Shown piece after piece: positions 8,493-18,157 of a stretch of DNA of 64,000 nucleotides. The stretch comes from Clostridia bacterium (GTDB lineage Bacteria > Bacillota > Clostridia > Christensenellales > Aristaeellaceae). The position numbers and the translations under genes were made by a program. Each line of letters starts with the position of its first letter. The stretch's first letter is position 1. The notes beneath the pieces are model-generated. The model did not search any database. It was not told the origin of the DNA and worked only from the letters and a program-made list of their open reading frames with translations. Location: contig JAFUFC010000073.1 of assembly GCA_017470095.1 (NCBI GenBank), positions 1 to 64,000 of the forward strand, written 5' to 3'.

Positions 8493-8729
8493 ATGACGCT
8501 GTATTGGGAAATTCTTTTGCATCTATGGAAATGTCAAGGTACAGATACACTTTGTGAAGATCCAGAAGCCATTGTAGGCAATGTTTGTTATCAAGCAATG
8601 AAAAAAATCCAGACAATCATACGGGACGATTGTCTGGATGATCCGGAATGCTTTCGCCGAATGGAGGATATTGTGCGGGTATTTGAAGAAATGGGAAGCG
8701 ATGGCGGAAGTCGCCACGATTTCGGGTGA
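8493..8729 (+). CDS. small conserved-looking hypothetical protein
   Basis: 78 residues starting MTLYWEILLHL and ending GSDGGSRHDFG. AGTGAGGAAG gives a ribosome-binding site seven bases from the ATG. The acidic helical core (CYQAMKKIQTIIRDDCLDDPECFRRMEDIVRVFEEMGS) and the Gly/Ser/His/Asp/Phe end look like a small protein family I recall next to XRE regulators in Clostridia, but I cannot name a function. It is divergent from the XRE gene across the shared operator. An embedded 12-bp perfect inverted repeat lies in the coding sequence. Confidence 0.6.
   Translation: MTLYWEILLHLWKCQGTDTLCEDPEAIVGNVCYQAMKKIQTIIRDDCLDDPECFRRMEDIVRVFEEMGSDGGSRHDFG
8607..8639. repeat. 12-bp perfect inverted repeat inside the small ORF
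   Basis: ATCCAGACAATC (8607-8618) and GATTGTCTGGAT (8628-8639) around a nine-base spacer, entirely inside coding sequence. It could form a stable mRNA hairpin or be a protein-binding site. Confidence 0.7.
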
Positions 8730-8805
8730 TTACACTGTGTCGGGTGGACATTGAAGGTTTGACGGGATTTTGATCGGTTGCCCATTTGCTTTCTTGGAAG
8801 GAGCG

Positions 8806-8859
8806 CAGGGGGAGCCGTTCTTTGAGTTCAAAGGACGGTTCCCCCTGCTGTTTCTTTTT
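8806..8859 (+). terminator. 20-bp long hairpin with weak U-tract
   Basis: CAGGGGGAGCCGTTCTTTGA (8806-8825) pairs with the segment at 8828-8847, with only two G-U type mismatches and a 2-base loop, then CTGTTTCTTTTTG. Likely terminates the small ORF; the sequence style (GGGGGARCCG) recurs in the hairpin at 15651-15684. Confidence 0.65.
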
Positions 8860-8861
8860 GT

Positions 8862-8884
8862 GCAGCGGTACGCTGCCATTTTTT
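8862..8884 (+). terminator. second rho-independent terminator
   Basis: GCAGCG, GTA loop, CGCTGC, then CATTTTTT on the plus strand. A tandem terminator after the longer hairpin. Confidence 0.65.
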
Positions 8885-8961
8885 ACAGTTTGTATGGTCC
8901 GCAGGATGGGCTCCAGGGGCCGATGATCCCTTGTGGGGGCGTCAGGGGCGAAGCACCAGAC

Positions 8962-10308
<1,347 letters not shown>

Positions 10309-10326
10309 GGTTCATTTCCTCCCACA

Positions 10327-12216
10327 TCACTTGCCGCCGCCGATGCCCGAATCCAGGCTGGCGCCGGTCAGTTTATTCACGAGCGTATTGAAAACCAGGA
10401 TGAGCACGATCAGAATCAGGTTGATGCCGCTGGAGAAAGCGTACAGGCCCATTTCATCAAAGTAGCCCAGCATGGTGGTGATGATTTTGCCCTGGCCGCA
10501 CAGCAGCATGAACAGGGTCAATTCGCGCAGGCACGTCATGAACGGCAGAAGGAAGCCGCTGATAATGGACGTTTTTTGAATGGGAATGATGATGCGCGTC
10601 ATTCGTTTCCACCAGGGGATATCCTGGATGATGGCTGCTTCTTCGATTTCGCCGGAAAGCTGCATCATGGAGTTCAGGGCGCTGCGGCTGGCGAAGGGAA
10701 TGTACTTCACCGTACGGGCCAGCACCAGCAGGAGGAAGGTGTTGTAAATGCCCACATTGGAGCCAAATACGAAGAAAGCTACGCCCACGGCCAGGGAAGG
10801 CATCAGGTAAGGCAGGAAGGCCATGTTGTTCACGTAAGCGGCCCATTTGCTGCGGCGGTTTTTGCTGACGCAGTAGCCAATCAGCGTACCAATGGTGCCG
10901 GCAGCCAAGGCACAGAGCACTGCCACGATCAGGGTGCCGCCAAAGGCGTTCCAGATCTCACTGTTATACAGAATGCCCTTCTGGCCGTACATGCCGTTTT
11001 CCGTCACGTTCTCTGCTGTCATCCACCATTTGGTGGTCATGTGCCCGGCGATGCCATGGGTGAGGAAGGAATAGTCGCCAGGGTTGGGCAGGAAGGTTTC
11101 GATGGCGAAGAGGATGATGGGCAGAATGCCGGTGGCCAGCGTGGTGATGAGGAAAATGACGGCCAGGATATATTTTCCCGCTCGCAGGTTCACCACGCTG
11201 CTTTGGCCGGATTTGCCGGTGACGGTGGTGAAATTCTTACGGCCGGAGGTGGTGCGCTGGTTCACGATCAGGATCAGGAAACCAAAGAGCATCATGATCA
11301 CAGCCAGGATGCTGGCCTGCCCAGCGCGGTTGGAGCTCATGCCTACGTATTGGGTGGACAAGGTGCTCAGCTTCAGGTAATGGGGAATGGGGTAGGAGCC
11401 CATGGCGCTGGAGAACACCAGCAAGATGGTGCTCAGAATTGCGGGCTTGACCAGCGGCATGGTGACCCGCAGGAAGGTCTTCCACCGGGGCGTGTTCAGA
11501 ATGGTGGCCGCTTCCTCCAGGTTGGCGTCCATGTTGCGGAAAATGCCGCCAATGAGGATGTAGGCGAAAGGCGCGTAATGCAGCGCCAGCACCACCGATA
11601 CCGGGAACAGGCCCTGGCACCACCACAGCGGCATGCGAATGCCAAATACGGAGGTGAGCAGGCCGTCGTTGCCGCCGGTGACGGCATTGCTGTTGAACAA
11701 ATTCTGCCACATAACGGCCAAGGTCCACTGGGGCATGATATACGGGAAAATGAAAATGGAGCTCAGATATTTTTTGAATTTCAGGTTGGTCCGAGTAACC
11801 AGATAGGCAAAAATGCCGCCGTAGAGGATGGCCCCGAAGCAGGCAAAGATGCTGATGAGTACAGAATTCAGCAGCGGCGTAATCAGGTAAATGGAGGCTA
11901 CGGACCGGGTGACGCGTTCACGGCCCACACGGGTGGTGATGGTATCACCCAGCAAGTTGGTCCAGTTATAAGCGGTATAGGTGCCACCCAGCGCCTGGAA
12001 TTGGGCGTCTGCGGCGTTGGAATTGGTGGTATCAATGCTGCCGGGATGCAGCTTTACCGTATCTTGCAGAATGGTGACCATGGGGAAAATGGTGGTCACC
12101 GTCAGAATGATGCCCAGCACCAGCAGAATGGCGTTTTGGGGCTTGGAAATGTAGGTCCATACCCCGTTCATTTTCCTGCGGAAGCTGCTCGGCTTGGGGG
12201 ATGCGAAGGTAGACAT
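10327..12216 (-). CDS. ABC transporter permease, two fused permease domains
   Basis: 629 residues, a duplicated FbpB-type permease. Each half carries the cytoplasmic EAA loop that contacts the ATPase: EEAATILNTPRWKTF.. near 245 and EEAAIIQDIPWWKRM.. near 535. About twelve membrane spans can be picked out, the first at roughly 30-50. A large periplasmic-side loop follows the first span (about 55-105). Such fused permeases are typical of Fe3+ and related importers and serve as a pseudo-heterodimer with two copies of the ATPase. Middle gene of the binding protein-permease-ATPase operon. Confidence 0.93.
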   Translation of the reverse strand: MSTFASPKPSSFRRKMNGVWTYISKPQNAILLVLGIILTVTTIFPMVTILQDTVKLHPGSIDTTNSNAADAQFQALGGTYTAYNWTNLLGDTITTRVGRERVTRSVASIYLITPLLNSVLISIFACFGAILYGGIFAYLVTRTNLKFKKYLSSIFIFPYIMPQWTLAVMWQNLFNSNAVTGGNDGLLTSVFGIRMPLWWCQGLFPVSVVLALHYAPFAYILIGGIFRNMDANLEEAATILNTPRWKTFLRVTMPLVKPAILSTILLVFSSAMGSYPIPHYLKLSTLSTQYVGMSSNRAGQASILAVIMMLFGFLILIVNQRTTSGRKNFTTVTGKSGQSSVVNLRAGKYILAVIFLITTLATGILPIILFAIETFLPNPGDYSFLTHGIAGHMTTKWWMTAENVTENGMYGQKGILYNSEIWNAFGGTLIVAVLCALAAGTIGTLIGYCVSKNRRSKWAAYVNNMAFLPYLMPSLAVGVAFFVFGSNVGIYNTFLLLVLARTVKYIPFASRSALNSMMQLSGEIEEAAIIQDIPWWKRMTRIIIPIQKTSIISGFLLPFMTCLRELTLFMLLCGQGKIITTMLGYFDEMGLYAFSSGINLILIVLILVFNTLVNKLTGASLDSGIGGGK

Positions 12217-12266
12217 GCCTTTCCTCCCTTTCAGGGTGTAGTATCAGCGTGGGGTAACAAGGAAAG

Positions 12267-12300
12267 GGGCGGCGGCCGGACAGAAGCCGACACACCGCCC
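12267..12300 (-). other. intercistronic stem-loop between binding protein and permease genes
   Basis: GGGCGG (12267-12272) pairs with CCGCCC (12295-12300), with an inner CCGG/CCGA match, in the 120-base gap. Such hairpins commonly protect the abundant binding-protein mRNA and lower downstream expression; that role is inferred. Confidence 0.45.
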
Positions 12301-12336
12301 GCATCGTCAATGAGGGTTCGTGATGAAACGATTGAT

Positions 12337-13626
12337 TTACTTGCTGCTGACGATACCGTCGATCCAGTCGCTCATGGTGCCGGACACGGAAGCGCAATAG
12401 GCGGGATCTTCCACAACCAGTTTGCCATCGTTCAGCCACCAATCGTAGCCGCGGTCGTTCTTAGCGTCAAAGGTGTTCACGCCGTCCACATAGCCGTCTT
12501 TGCTGTGGTCCTGCATGCAGGCGGGCACGGGAGCATAGCCGCCCATGTCCTTGCCCCAAGCCTTGAAACCATCCTGAGTGGTGGTCATGAAGGCGATGAT
12601 GGCGCAGGCAGTCCAGGGCAGGGGGCTGCTCTTGGTCAGCATCAGGTAATGCTTGTAAGCATAGCCGCCGATACCGGTGTAATCATCCTGATAGGCCGCC
12701 ACGGTGACGTTGTTGACGGAGGATTCAGCGGTTTCTTCTACGCTGCGCAGCTTGGAATACACAAGCAGGCCGGACTGGTCCACAGCGGAGGTGGTCACCA
12801 GGGTGTTGCAGATGGGGCCGTCGTCGGTCATTTCATTGTACTTTTCGCACCACAGATACACCCAAGCCAGGCCATAGTTGGCGTTTTCGGCGGTCAGGCC
12901 CAGTTCGGCGGCATCCTGCTTCATGTCTTCGATCAGGGCGTCGTCATCGGCATTCTTGCCGGCCCAAGCTTCGTAAGCTTCCTTGGCCAGATTGGCGTAC
13001 TTTTCATTGGTCATCATGTACAGGAAGTTCTTACCGACCAATTCGCTGTTAACGCCCATGAACAGGGGAGCCTGGCCCTCAGCCACGAAATCCCACATGT
13101 TGGTGAAGGTAGCTTCGCCCAGGTTGTTGAACATAAACACCTTGTTCAGGGTCTGCAGAGCCAGGGGGTATTCATTGTTTTCCCGGGCCAGACCTTCAGC
13201 TTCGGTCCAATCCTTGGGAACGAAGTTCAGCAGCACGCCGGTATCCAGCATTTTGCTCTGGATCTGGTTGCCGTCCTGAATCAGCGTCATGGACATGACG
13301 TGGTTGGCGCCGTTCACATCTTCGGTCAGCTGATCGAAAATCTTGTTTTCTTTGGGCTGCTGCCAATCCCAGTTCAGGGTGTAGGAGGGATCGATCTGCT
13401 GAAGCGCTTCAACGAAGAGCGGCAGAGCGGATTTGCCACGGCTGGAATTGCCCACGGCGTAGAAGTCTTTGCCGTTGGATTCTTCGATGGCTTTTTTGAA
13501 CAATTCTTCCAGGGTCATGGTTTGAGCCTGGGCGATGACATCCGCAACAGATTCTTCCGCCGTAGCGAAAGAGCATGCAGACAGCACCAGAACCAGAGCC
13601 AGCGCGAACGCGAGGATCTTTTTCAT
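12337..13626 (-). CDS. ABC transporter substrate-binding lipoprotein
   Basis: 429 residues. The signal peptide MKKILAFALALVLVLSAC ends in a lipobox with Cys at 18, so the mature protein is membrane anchored outside the cell. The rest has the layout of a type-2 periplasmic binding protein, with many aromatic residues and the run LMLTKSSPLPWTACAIIAFM near the hinge region of the second lobe. The gene order and partner permease point to the Fe3+/oligosaccharide-like class, but no ligand residues can be assigned. The start has AAAGGAAG nine bases upstream; longer in-frame starts would include the promoter and are rejected. Confidence 0.88.
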   Translation of the reverse strand: MKKILAFALALVLVLSACSFATAEESVADVIAQAQTMTLEELFKKAIEESNGKDFYAVGNSSRGKSALPLFVEALQQIDPSYTLNWDWQQPKENKIFDQLTEDVNGANHVMSMTLIQDGNQIQSKMLDTGVLLNFVPKDWTEAEGLARENNEYPLALQTLNKVFMFNNLGEATFTNMWDFVAEGQAPLFMGVNSELVGKNFLYMMTNEKYANLAKEAYEAWAGKNADDDALIEDMKQDAAELGLTAENANYGLAWVYLWCEKYNEMTDDGPICNTLVTTSAVDQSGLLVYSKLRSVEETAESSVNNVTVAAYQDDYTGIGGYAYKHYLMLTKSSPLPWTACAIIAFMTTTQDGFKAWGKDMGGYAPVPACMQDHSKDGYVDGVNTFDAKNDRGYDWWLNDGKLVVEDPAYCASVSGTMSDWIDGIVSSK

Positions 13627-13681
13627 GGAAACATTCTTCCTTTCTAAATATATGGTTGGCATTTGGCCACCTTTTACATTT

Positions 13682-13709
13682 ATTATACTACCGAAGATGG
13701 GATTGTCAA
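13682..13709 (-). promoter_or_regulatory. strong promoter of the ABC importer operon
   Basis: Perfect TTGACA (13709-13704), 16-base spacer, perfect TATAAT (13687-13682), about 55 bases before the binding-protein start. Confidence 0.85.
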
Positions 13710-13762
13710 GGGATTTCGTGGAGGATACAGTGAAAAAACTTATCCAGGATGGACACTGGGTC

Positions 13763-13793
13763 AAAAATGAGGAAGCAATGTGCTTGCTTCCTC
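13763..13793 (-). terminator. terminator of the glycogen operon
   Basis: On the minus strand GAGGAAGCAA, five-base loop, TTGCTTCCTC, then ATTTTTG, right after the glgA stop. Confidence 0.85.
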
Positions 13794-13804
13794 CCAATGG
13801 ATGA

Positions 13805-15577
13805 TTATTCTTCCTTAGCCTTGGGTTTGCGAGCCCGGGTGGTCTTTTTTTCAGCGGGCTTTTCTTCTGCGGAGACGGGTTCAGCCTTGGGTTTGCGGCC
13901 CCGGGGCTTCTTTGCCGGGGCGGGCGCTTCTTCCGCGGCGACGGCTTCGGCCTTGGGCTTGCGGGCCCGAGTGGTTTTCTTTTCCACGGGTTTTTCTTCT
14001 GCGGAGACGGGTTCAGCCTTGGGCTTGCGGGCCCGGGGCTTCTTTACCGGGGCGGGCGCTTCAACGGGCGTTTCCTCCACCGGGGCTTCTTCCACCGGGG
14101 CTTCTTCCACCGGGGCTTCTTCCGCCGGGGTTTCGGCGGGATGGGCCAGCATATCCCGGTACAGGCTCAGGTACATTTCAGCGCTGTGGCTCCAGGAATA
14201 ATCGTCGGTCATGCCGCGGTGCTGCAGCATATGCCAAATATCCTTCTGATCCCAGTAGAAGTACAAAGCCCGGCGCAGCACATAGAGCATATCATGGGCA
14301 TTGTAATTGAAGAAAGTGAAACCGTTGCCGGCGCCGTTGGCCTCGTTGTAGGAGAGCACGGTGTCCCGCAATCCGCCGGTCTCGCGCACCACAGGCAGGG
14401 TGCCGTAACGCAGGGAGATCATCTGGCTCAGGCCGCAGGGCTCAAACTGGCTGGGCATGAGGAAGATATCGGCGCCTGCGTAAATGCGGTGGGACAGGGG
14501 GCCATCCATCCTAAAGCGGGCGGCTACCCGGCCGGGATAGCGCTGCTCGGCCCAGCTGAACAGGTTCACGTACTTGGCGTCGCCCATGCCCAGCACCACC
14601 AATTGCAGGTTTTCGCTCATAATTTCGCTGATCACCCGATCCACCAGATCCAAGCCCTTCTGATTGCTCAGGCGGCTGATGATGGCCACGATGGGGGTGT
14701 TGGGGTCCTGGTTCAGGCCCAATTCTTCCTGCAAGGCCCGTTTGCACTCGGCTTTTCCGGTCAGGTCGTCGGCGGTGTAGCGCGCGGGGATCAGGGGATC
14801 ATTTTCCGGGTCGTATTCCTTCACGTCGATGCCGTTGATCACGCCGGAGAGATGCTCGTGCTTAGCGCGGAGCAGGCCGTCCATCCGTTCGCCGTAATAG
14901 GCGGTCTGGATTTCTTCAGCATAGGAGGGGCTGACGGTGGTGATTTCATCGGCGTATACCAGGCCAGCCTTCATGAAGTTGGCGCAGCCGTAGCATTCCA
15001 GCTTGTCGTTGGTGAAATATTCATCGCCCAGGCCGAGGATGCCCTGGACTTCAGGAATGCCGAAGATGCCCTGATATTGCAGGTTATGGATGGTGAACAC
15101 CGTGCGGATCTCGGCAAAGAAGGGCAAATGACCGTACTGGATGCGCAGCAGGGCGGGCACCATGCCGCTTTGCCAGTCATGGGCGTGGATAATGTCCGGC
15201 TGGAATTGCAGCAGGGGCAGGGCGTTCAGCGCGGCGCGGCAGAAGAAGCCGAAGCGCTCGTATTCGTCGCCGCCCATGCCATAGATGTAGCTGCGGCCGA
15301 AATAATACTTGTTGTCCACAAAATAATAGGTCACGCCGTCCTTTTGCAGGCTTTCGATGCCACAGTACTGCTTGCGCCAGCCCAGCTCAATTTCAAAATC
15401 CAGCACGTGCTGCATCTGCTCCATGTATTCCTGGGGGATGGCGCTGTACAAGGGCACCATGACGCGCACGTCGTTGCCCTTCGCGGCCAGCACGGGGGCC
15501 AGCGCGCCCACCACGTCGGCCAGACCGCCGGTTTTCACAAAAGGCACGCATTCGGAAGCGGTAAACAGGATGTTCAT
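13805..15577 (-). CDS. glgA: glycogen synthase with repeated basic C-terminal tail
   Basis: 590 residues; transfers glucose from ADP-glucose to the growing alpha-1,4-glucan. The GT5 catalytic part covers about 1-478: KTGGLADV at 15-22 (ADP-glucose binding), HAHDWQSG near 133, and PSQFEPCGLSQM with the catalytic Glu near 375. Standard GlgA ends there. This one adds about 105 residues: an APVEE repeat (about 483-505), then two 44-residue units rich in Lys, Arg, Pro and Ala with RARKPKAE/RGRKPKAE motifs, like histone H1 or AT-hook tails. Last gene of glgB-C-D-A, with GGAGGA before the ATG. The tail function is unknown; binding to nucleic acid or to an anionic partner is possible. Confidence 0.95.
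   Translation of the reverse strand: MNILFTASECVPFVKTGGLADVVGALAPVLAAKGNDVRVMVPLYSAIPQEYMEQMQHVLDFEIELGWRKQYCGIESLQKDGVTYYFVDNKYYFGRSYIYGMGGDEYERFGFFCRAALNALPLLQFQPDIIHAHDWQSGMVPALLRIQYGHLPFFAEIRTVFTIHNLQYQGIFGIPEVQGILGLGDEYFTNDKLECYGCANFMKAGLVYADEITTVSPSYAEEIQTAYYGERMDGLLRAKHEHLSGVINGIDVKEYDPENDPLIPARYTADDLTGKAECKRALQEELGLNQDPNTPIVAIISRLSNQKGLDLVDRVISEIMSENLQLVVLGMGDAKYVNLFSWAEQRYPGRVAARFRMDGPLSHRIYAGADIFLMPSQFEPCGLSQMISLRYGTLPVVRETGGLRDTVLSYNEANGAGNGFTFFNYNAHDMLYVLRRALYFYWDQKDIWHMLQHRGMTDDYSWSHSAEMYLSLYRDMLAHPAETPAEEAPVEEAPVEEAPVEETPVEAPAPVKKPRARKPKAEPVSAEEKPVEKKTTRARKPKAEAVAAEEAPAPAKKPRGRKPKAEPVSAEEKPAEKKTTRARKPKAKEE
13818..14068 (-). repeat. 132-bp tandem repeat coding for the GlgA tail
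   Basis: Two near-identical 132-base units (44 codons each, second slightly shortened) starting at about 13818 and 13950; the phase-matched GCCTTGGG blocks are 132 bases apart. High identity at wobble positions suggests a recent duplication. Confidence 0.8.
14072..14133 (-). repeat. 15-bp tandem repeat (APVEE units) in glgA
   Basis: About four copies of a 15-base unit (CTTCTTCCACCGGGG on the plus strand), coding for Ala-Pro-Val-Glu-Glu repeats that link the catalytic domain to the basic tail. Confidence 0.8.
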
Positions 15578-15650
15578 AAAGCATTTTCCTCCATCGGTTC
15601 AAATGATCATGGCCGGTCAGCCCGGCAGGTATTACCTCCAAACAGGGAGG

Positions 15651-15684
15651 CGGGGGAACCGCTTTTCTTTTTGCGGCTCCCCCG
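15651..15684. other. intercistronic hairpin between glgD and glgA
   Basis: CGGGGGAACCGC pairs with GCGGCTCCCCCG (one wobble pair, 10-base loop). No U-tract follows on the minus strand, so attenuation or mRNA protection is more likely than full termination. Confidence 0.6.
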
Positions 15685-15691
15685 TAGTATA

Positions 15692-16813
15692 TTACACGGT
15701 CAAATCTTTTGCAAGCACAATCGGATAGGTGCGCGGCCCGATCAGGCGGGTGCGCCTCTGGATGGTGGTCTGCTTGTCCAGGATGCAGTGCTGGATTTCA
15801 GCGCCGGCTTCGATGATGCCGTCCTGCATGATGATGGAGTTTTGCACCACCGCGCCTTTTTCCACCCGGACACCCCGGAACAGGATGCTGTTTTCCACGA
15901 TGCCTTCGATGATGCAGCCATCGGCGATGAGGGAATTCTTGGCCGTGCCGTTATGGAGATAACGGGTGGGCATTTCATCGCGCAGCTTGGTCAGCACAGG
16001 CCGGTCGGCGGAGAAGAGGCTGTTGCGGGTTTCGGAATTGAGCAATTCCATGGAGCAGTCGAAATAGCTCTGCACGCTGTCCAGCTGCCAGGCCCGGCCG
16101 GGATTTTCGTAGCCGTGCACGTTGAGGGTGCCGTCGTAAATGCCGTTCATGAGCAGATCGCGGGTCAAGTGATACTGGCCCCGGGACACGCTTTGGTCCA
16201 CCAGGGTGATCAGCAGCTCCCGCCGGATGCACATGGTTTCCAGGTAAGTGCAGCTCAGACGGGGGATCGAGGGCTCGATTTCCAGGCCGGTTACCTTGCC
16301 GTCCGCTTCCACCTGGAGGTAGCGGCCCAGGCCGTTGCGGCGCACGCCGGGGTCTTTGGTGTACATGAGGGTGATGTCCGCGCCGGAAGCTTCGTGGGCG
16401 GCCACCAGATCGTCAAAGCGGGCGTTGAAGAGCATATGGGTATCGGTGATCACCACATAGCGCTCCTTGCTGCGGCGCAGGTAATGCAAATTGGAATGCA
16501 GCGCGTCCAGGAAGCCGGAATAAACGCCCACGTTGGCTTTGGTCAGGAACGGGGGCAGGAACACCAGGCCGCTGCGCTTGCCGTGCAAATCCCATTCACG
16601 GCCGGAGCCCAGATGGTCCATCAGGCTGTTGTAGTTTTTCTGCGCAATCACGCCCACGTTGCGGATGCCGCTGTTGACCATGGCGGAGAGGGGAAAGTCA
16701 ATCAGGCGATACCGGCCGGCGATCGGCACGGCGGCCACGGCCCGGTTGGCCGTCAGTTCCCGGAGCTGGTCGTCCCTTTCTCCGGTATAAATGATGCCCA
16801 TAATATTTTTCAT
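15692..16813 (-). CDS. glgD: GlgD, regulatory subunit of glucose-1-phosphate adenylyltransferase
   Basis: 373 residues. The GlgD hallmark MGIIYTGERDDQLRELTANRAVAAVPIAGRYR starts the protein: the nucleotide loop lacks the GGxGxRL motif of true pyrophosphorylases, so GlgD is non-catalytic or weakly catalytic and acts with GlgC. The N-terminal nucleotidyltransferase-like fold covers about 1-240, with LIDFPLSAMVNSGI at 37-50. The C-terminal left-handed beta-helix is visible as hexapeptide-type repeats (IADGCIIEGIVENSILFRGV). It sits 17 bases after glgC, so both subunits are made together. GGAGG precedes the ATG. Confidence 0.95.
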   Translation of the reverse strand: MKNIMGIIYTGERDDQLRELTANRAVAAVPIAGRYRLIDFPLSAMVNSGIRNVGVIAQKNYNSLMDHLGSGREWDLHGKRSGLVFLPPFLTKANVGVYSGFLDALHSNLHYLRRSKERYVVITDTHMLFNARFDDLVAAHEASGADITLMYTKDPGVRRNGLGRYLQVEADGKVTGLEIEPSIPRLSCTYLETMCIRRELLITLVDQSVSRGQYHLTRDLLMNGIYDGTLNVHGYENPGRAWQLDSVQSYFDCSMELLNSETRNSLFSADRPVLTKLRDEMPTRYLHNGTAKNSLIADGCIIEGIVENSILFRGVRVEKGAVVQNSIIMQDGIIEAGAEIQHCILDKQTTIQRRTRLIGPRTYPIVLAKDLTV

Positions 16814-16829
16814 AATGCTTCTCCCTCCA

Positions 16830-18005
16830 TCAGTCTTCTGCGAATTGTTCGCCGGACTTGACTGTGGCCTGGGCAGGCACGTGCGCGCCCGGGCCTACCA
16901 CGGCGATCAGACCGGTGTCTTCGCCCACGGCAGCGTTTTCGCCGATAACGGCGTTTTCAGCCACGATGGCGCGCTTGACCACCGCGCCGGGCATGATCAC
17001 CGCGCCGGGCATGATCACGCTGTCGATCACGGTGGCGCCAGCTTCGATCCTGGCGGCGGAGGAGAGGATGGAATGCACCGTCTTGCCATAGACCTCCACG
17101 CCCTCGGTGATCAGGCAGTTTTCCACCTGCGCGGAAGCGGCGATGTACTGGGGCTGCAAGCCCAGGTTCCGGGCATAGATGCGGAATTTCTTGTCGTGCA
17201 GGTCAATTTCAGGCACATCGGCCAGCAGGTCCATATTGGCTTCCCACAGGCTCTCGATGGTGCCCACGTCCTTCCAATAATCGTTGAAGGAATAGGCCAC
17301 CATCTTCTGGTTGTCAGCCAGCATGGCGGGAATGATATTTTTGCCAAAGTCGTTGGAGGAGTTGGGGTTGGCTTCATCCTCGGTCAGGTACTTGCGCAGC
17401 TTTTCCCAGGTGAACACATACACGCCCATCGACGCGTTATTGGACTTGGGATTCTTGGGCTTTTCCTCAAATTCGATGATGTTGTCTTCCTCGTCGGTGT
17501 TCATGATGCCAAAGCGGCTGGCTTCTTCCCAGGGCACCTGGCGCACGGCGATGGTGGCGTCGGCGTTGTGCTTTTCATGGTGGGCCACCATGGCGGCGTA
17601 GTCCATCTTATAAATATGATCGCCGGACAGGATGAGCACGTAATCAGGATTGTACTGGGAAATGAAGGCCAGGTTCTGGTAAATGGCGTTGGCCGTGCCT
17701 TTGTACCATTCGCCGGAAGCGCCGGTCTGGTAAGGGGGCAGCACGAAAACGCCGCCGTCCACCAAGTCCAGGTCCCAGGGCGCGCCGCTGGCGATGTAGG
17801 CGTTCAATTCCAGGGGTCGGTATTGGGTGAGCACGCCCACCACGTCGATGCCGGAGTTGGAGCAGTTAGACAGCGGGAAATCGATGATCCGGTATTTGCC
17901 GCCGTAGGGAACGGCGGGCTTTGCCATATTTTTCGTCAGGATGCCCAGACGGCTGCCCTGGCCTCCGGCCAGCAGCATGGCAACGCAGCGCTTTTTGCGA
18001 AGCAT
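16830..18005 (-). CDS. glgC: glucose-1-phosphate adenylyltransferase (ADP-glucose pyrophosphorylase)
   Basis: 391 residues; makes ADP-glucose from glucose-1-phosphate and ATP, the committed glycogen step. Motifs: [10 protein letters not shown] near 11-20 (nucleotide loop), [19 protein letters not shown] (allosteric and substrate binding), [13 protein letters not shown] near 125 (metal-binding Asp), and EEKPKNPKS (glucose-1-phosphate site). A C-terminal beta-helix ends the protein with [14 protein letters not shown] repeats. The ATG start lies 11 bases after AGGAGG; a TTG nine bases upstream is also in frame but only two bases from the ribosome-binding site. Confidence 0.96.
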   Translation of the reverse strand: MLRKKRCVAMLLAGGQGSRLGILTKNMAKPAVPYGGKYRIIDFPLSNCSNSGIDVVGVLTQYRPLELNAYIASGAPWDLDLVDGGVFVLPPYQTGASGEWYKGTANAIYQNLAFISQYNPDYVLILSGDHIYKMDYAAMVAHHEKHNADATIAVRQVPWEEASRFGIMNTDEEDNIIEFEEKPKNPKSNNASMGVYVFTWEKLRKYLTEDEANPNSSNDFGKNIIPAMLADNQKMVAYSFNDYWKDVGTIESLWEANMDLLADVPEIDLHDKKFRIYARNLGLQPQYIAASAQVENCLITEGVEVYGKTVHSILSSAARIEAGATVIDSVIMPGAVIMPGAVVKRAIVAENAVIGENAAVGEDTGLIAVVGPGAHVPAQATVKSGEQFAED

Positions 18006-18055
18006 ACGAAACAAATCCTCCTCGTACTGGTATATTGGGTTCTTTTGTATGGCGT

Positions 18056-18071
18056 GTGCGCGTCAGCGCAC
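18056..18071. other. small hairpin in the glgB-glgC gap
   Basis: GTGCGC, GTCA loop, GCGCAC, about 50 bases before the glgC start. The 152-base gap otherwise shows no clear terminator or promoter, so glgB and glgC are probably co-transcribed. Confidence 0.4.
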
Positions 18072-18157
18072 AAACGCACATATGATGCTATTCGACGTGC
18101 TGGATAATAATTCCTTCGATGGAAAAATATTTACCAGCCTATACATGAAAAACGGCA

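Noticed and set aside
13818..14133. Tandem repeats that could suggest a CRISPR array or minisatellite
   Set aside because: The repeats are directly adjoining, in frame and code for the GlgA tail; there are no unique spacers.
14141..16861. 906-codon open frame on the plus strand
   Set aside because: Antisense to glgA and glgD, whose identity is certain; composition artefact.
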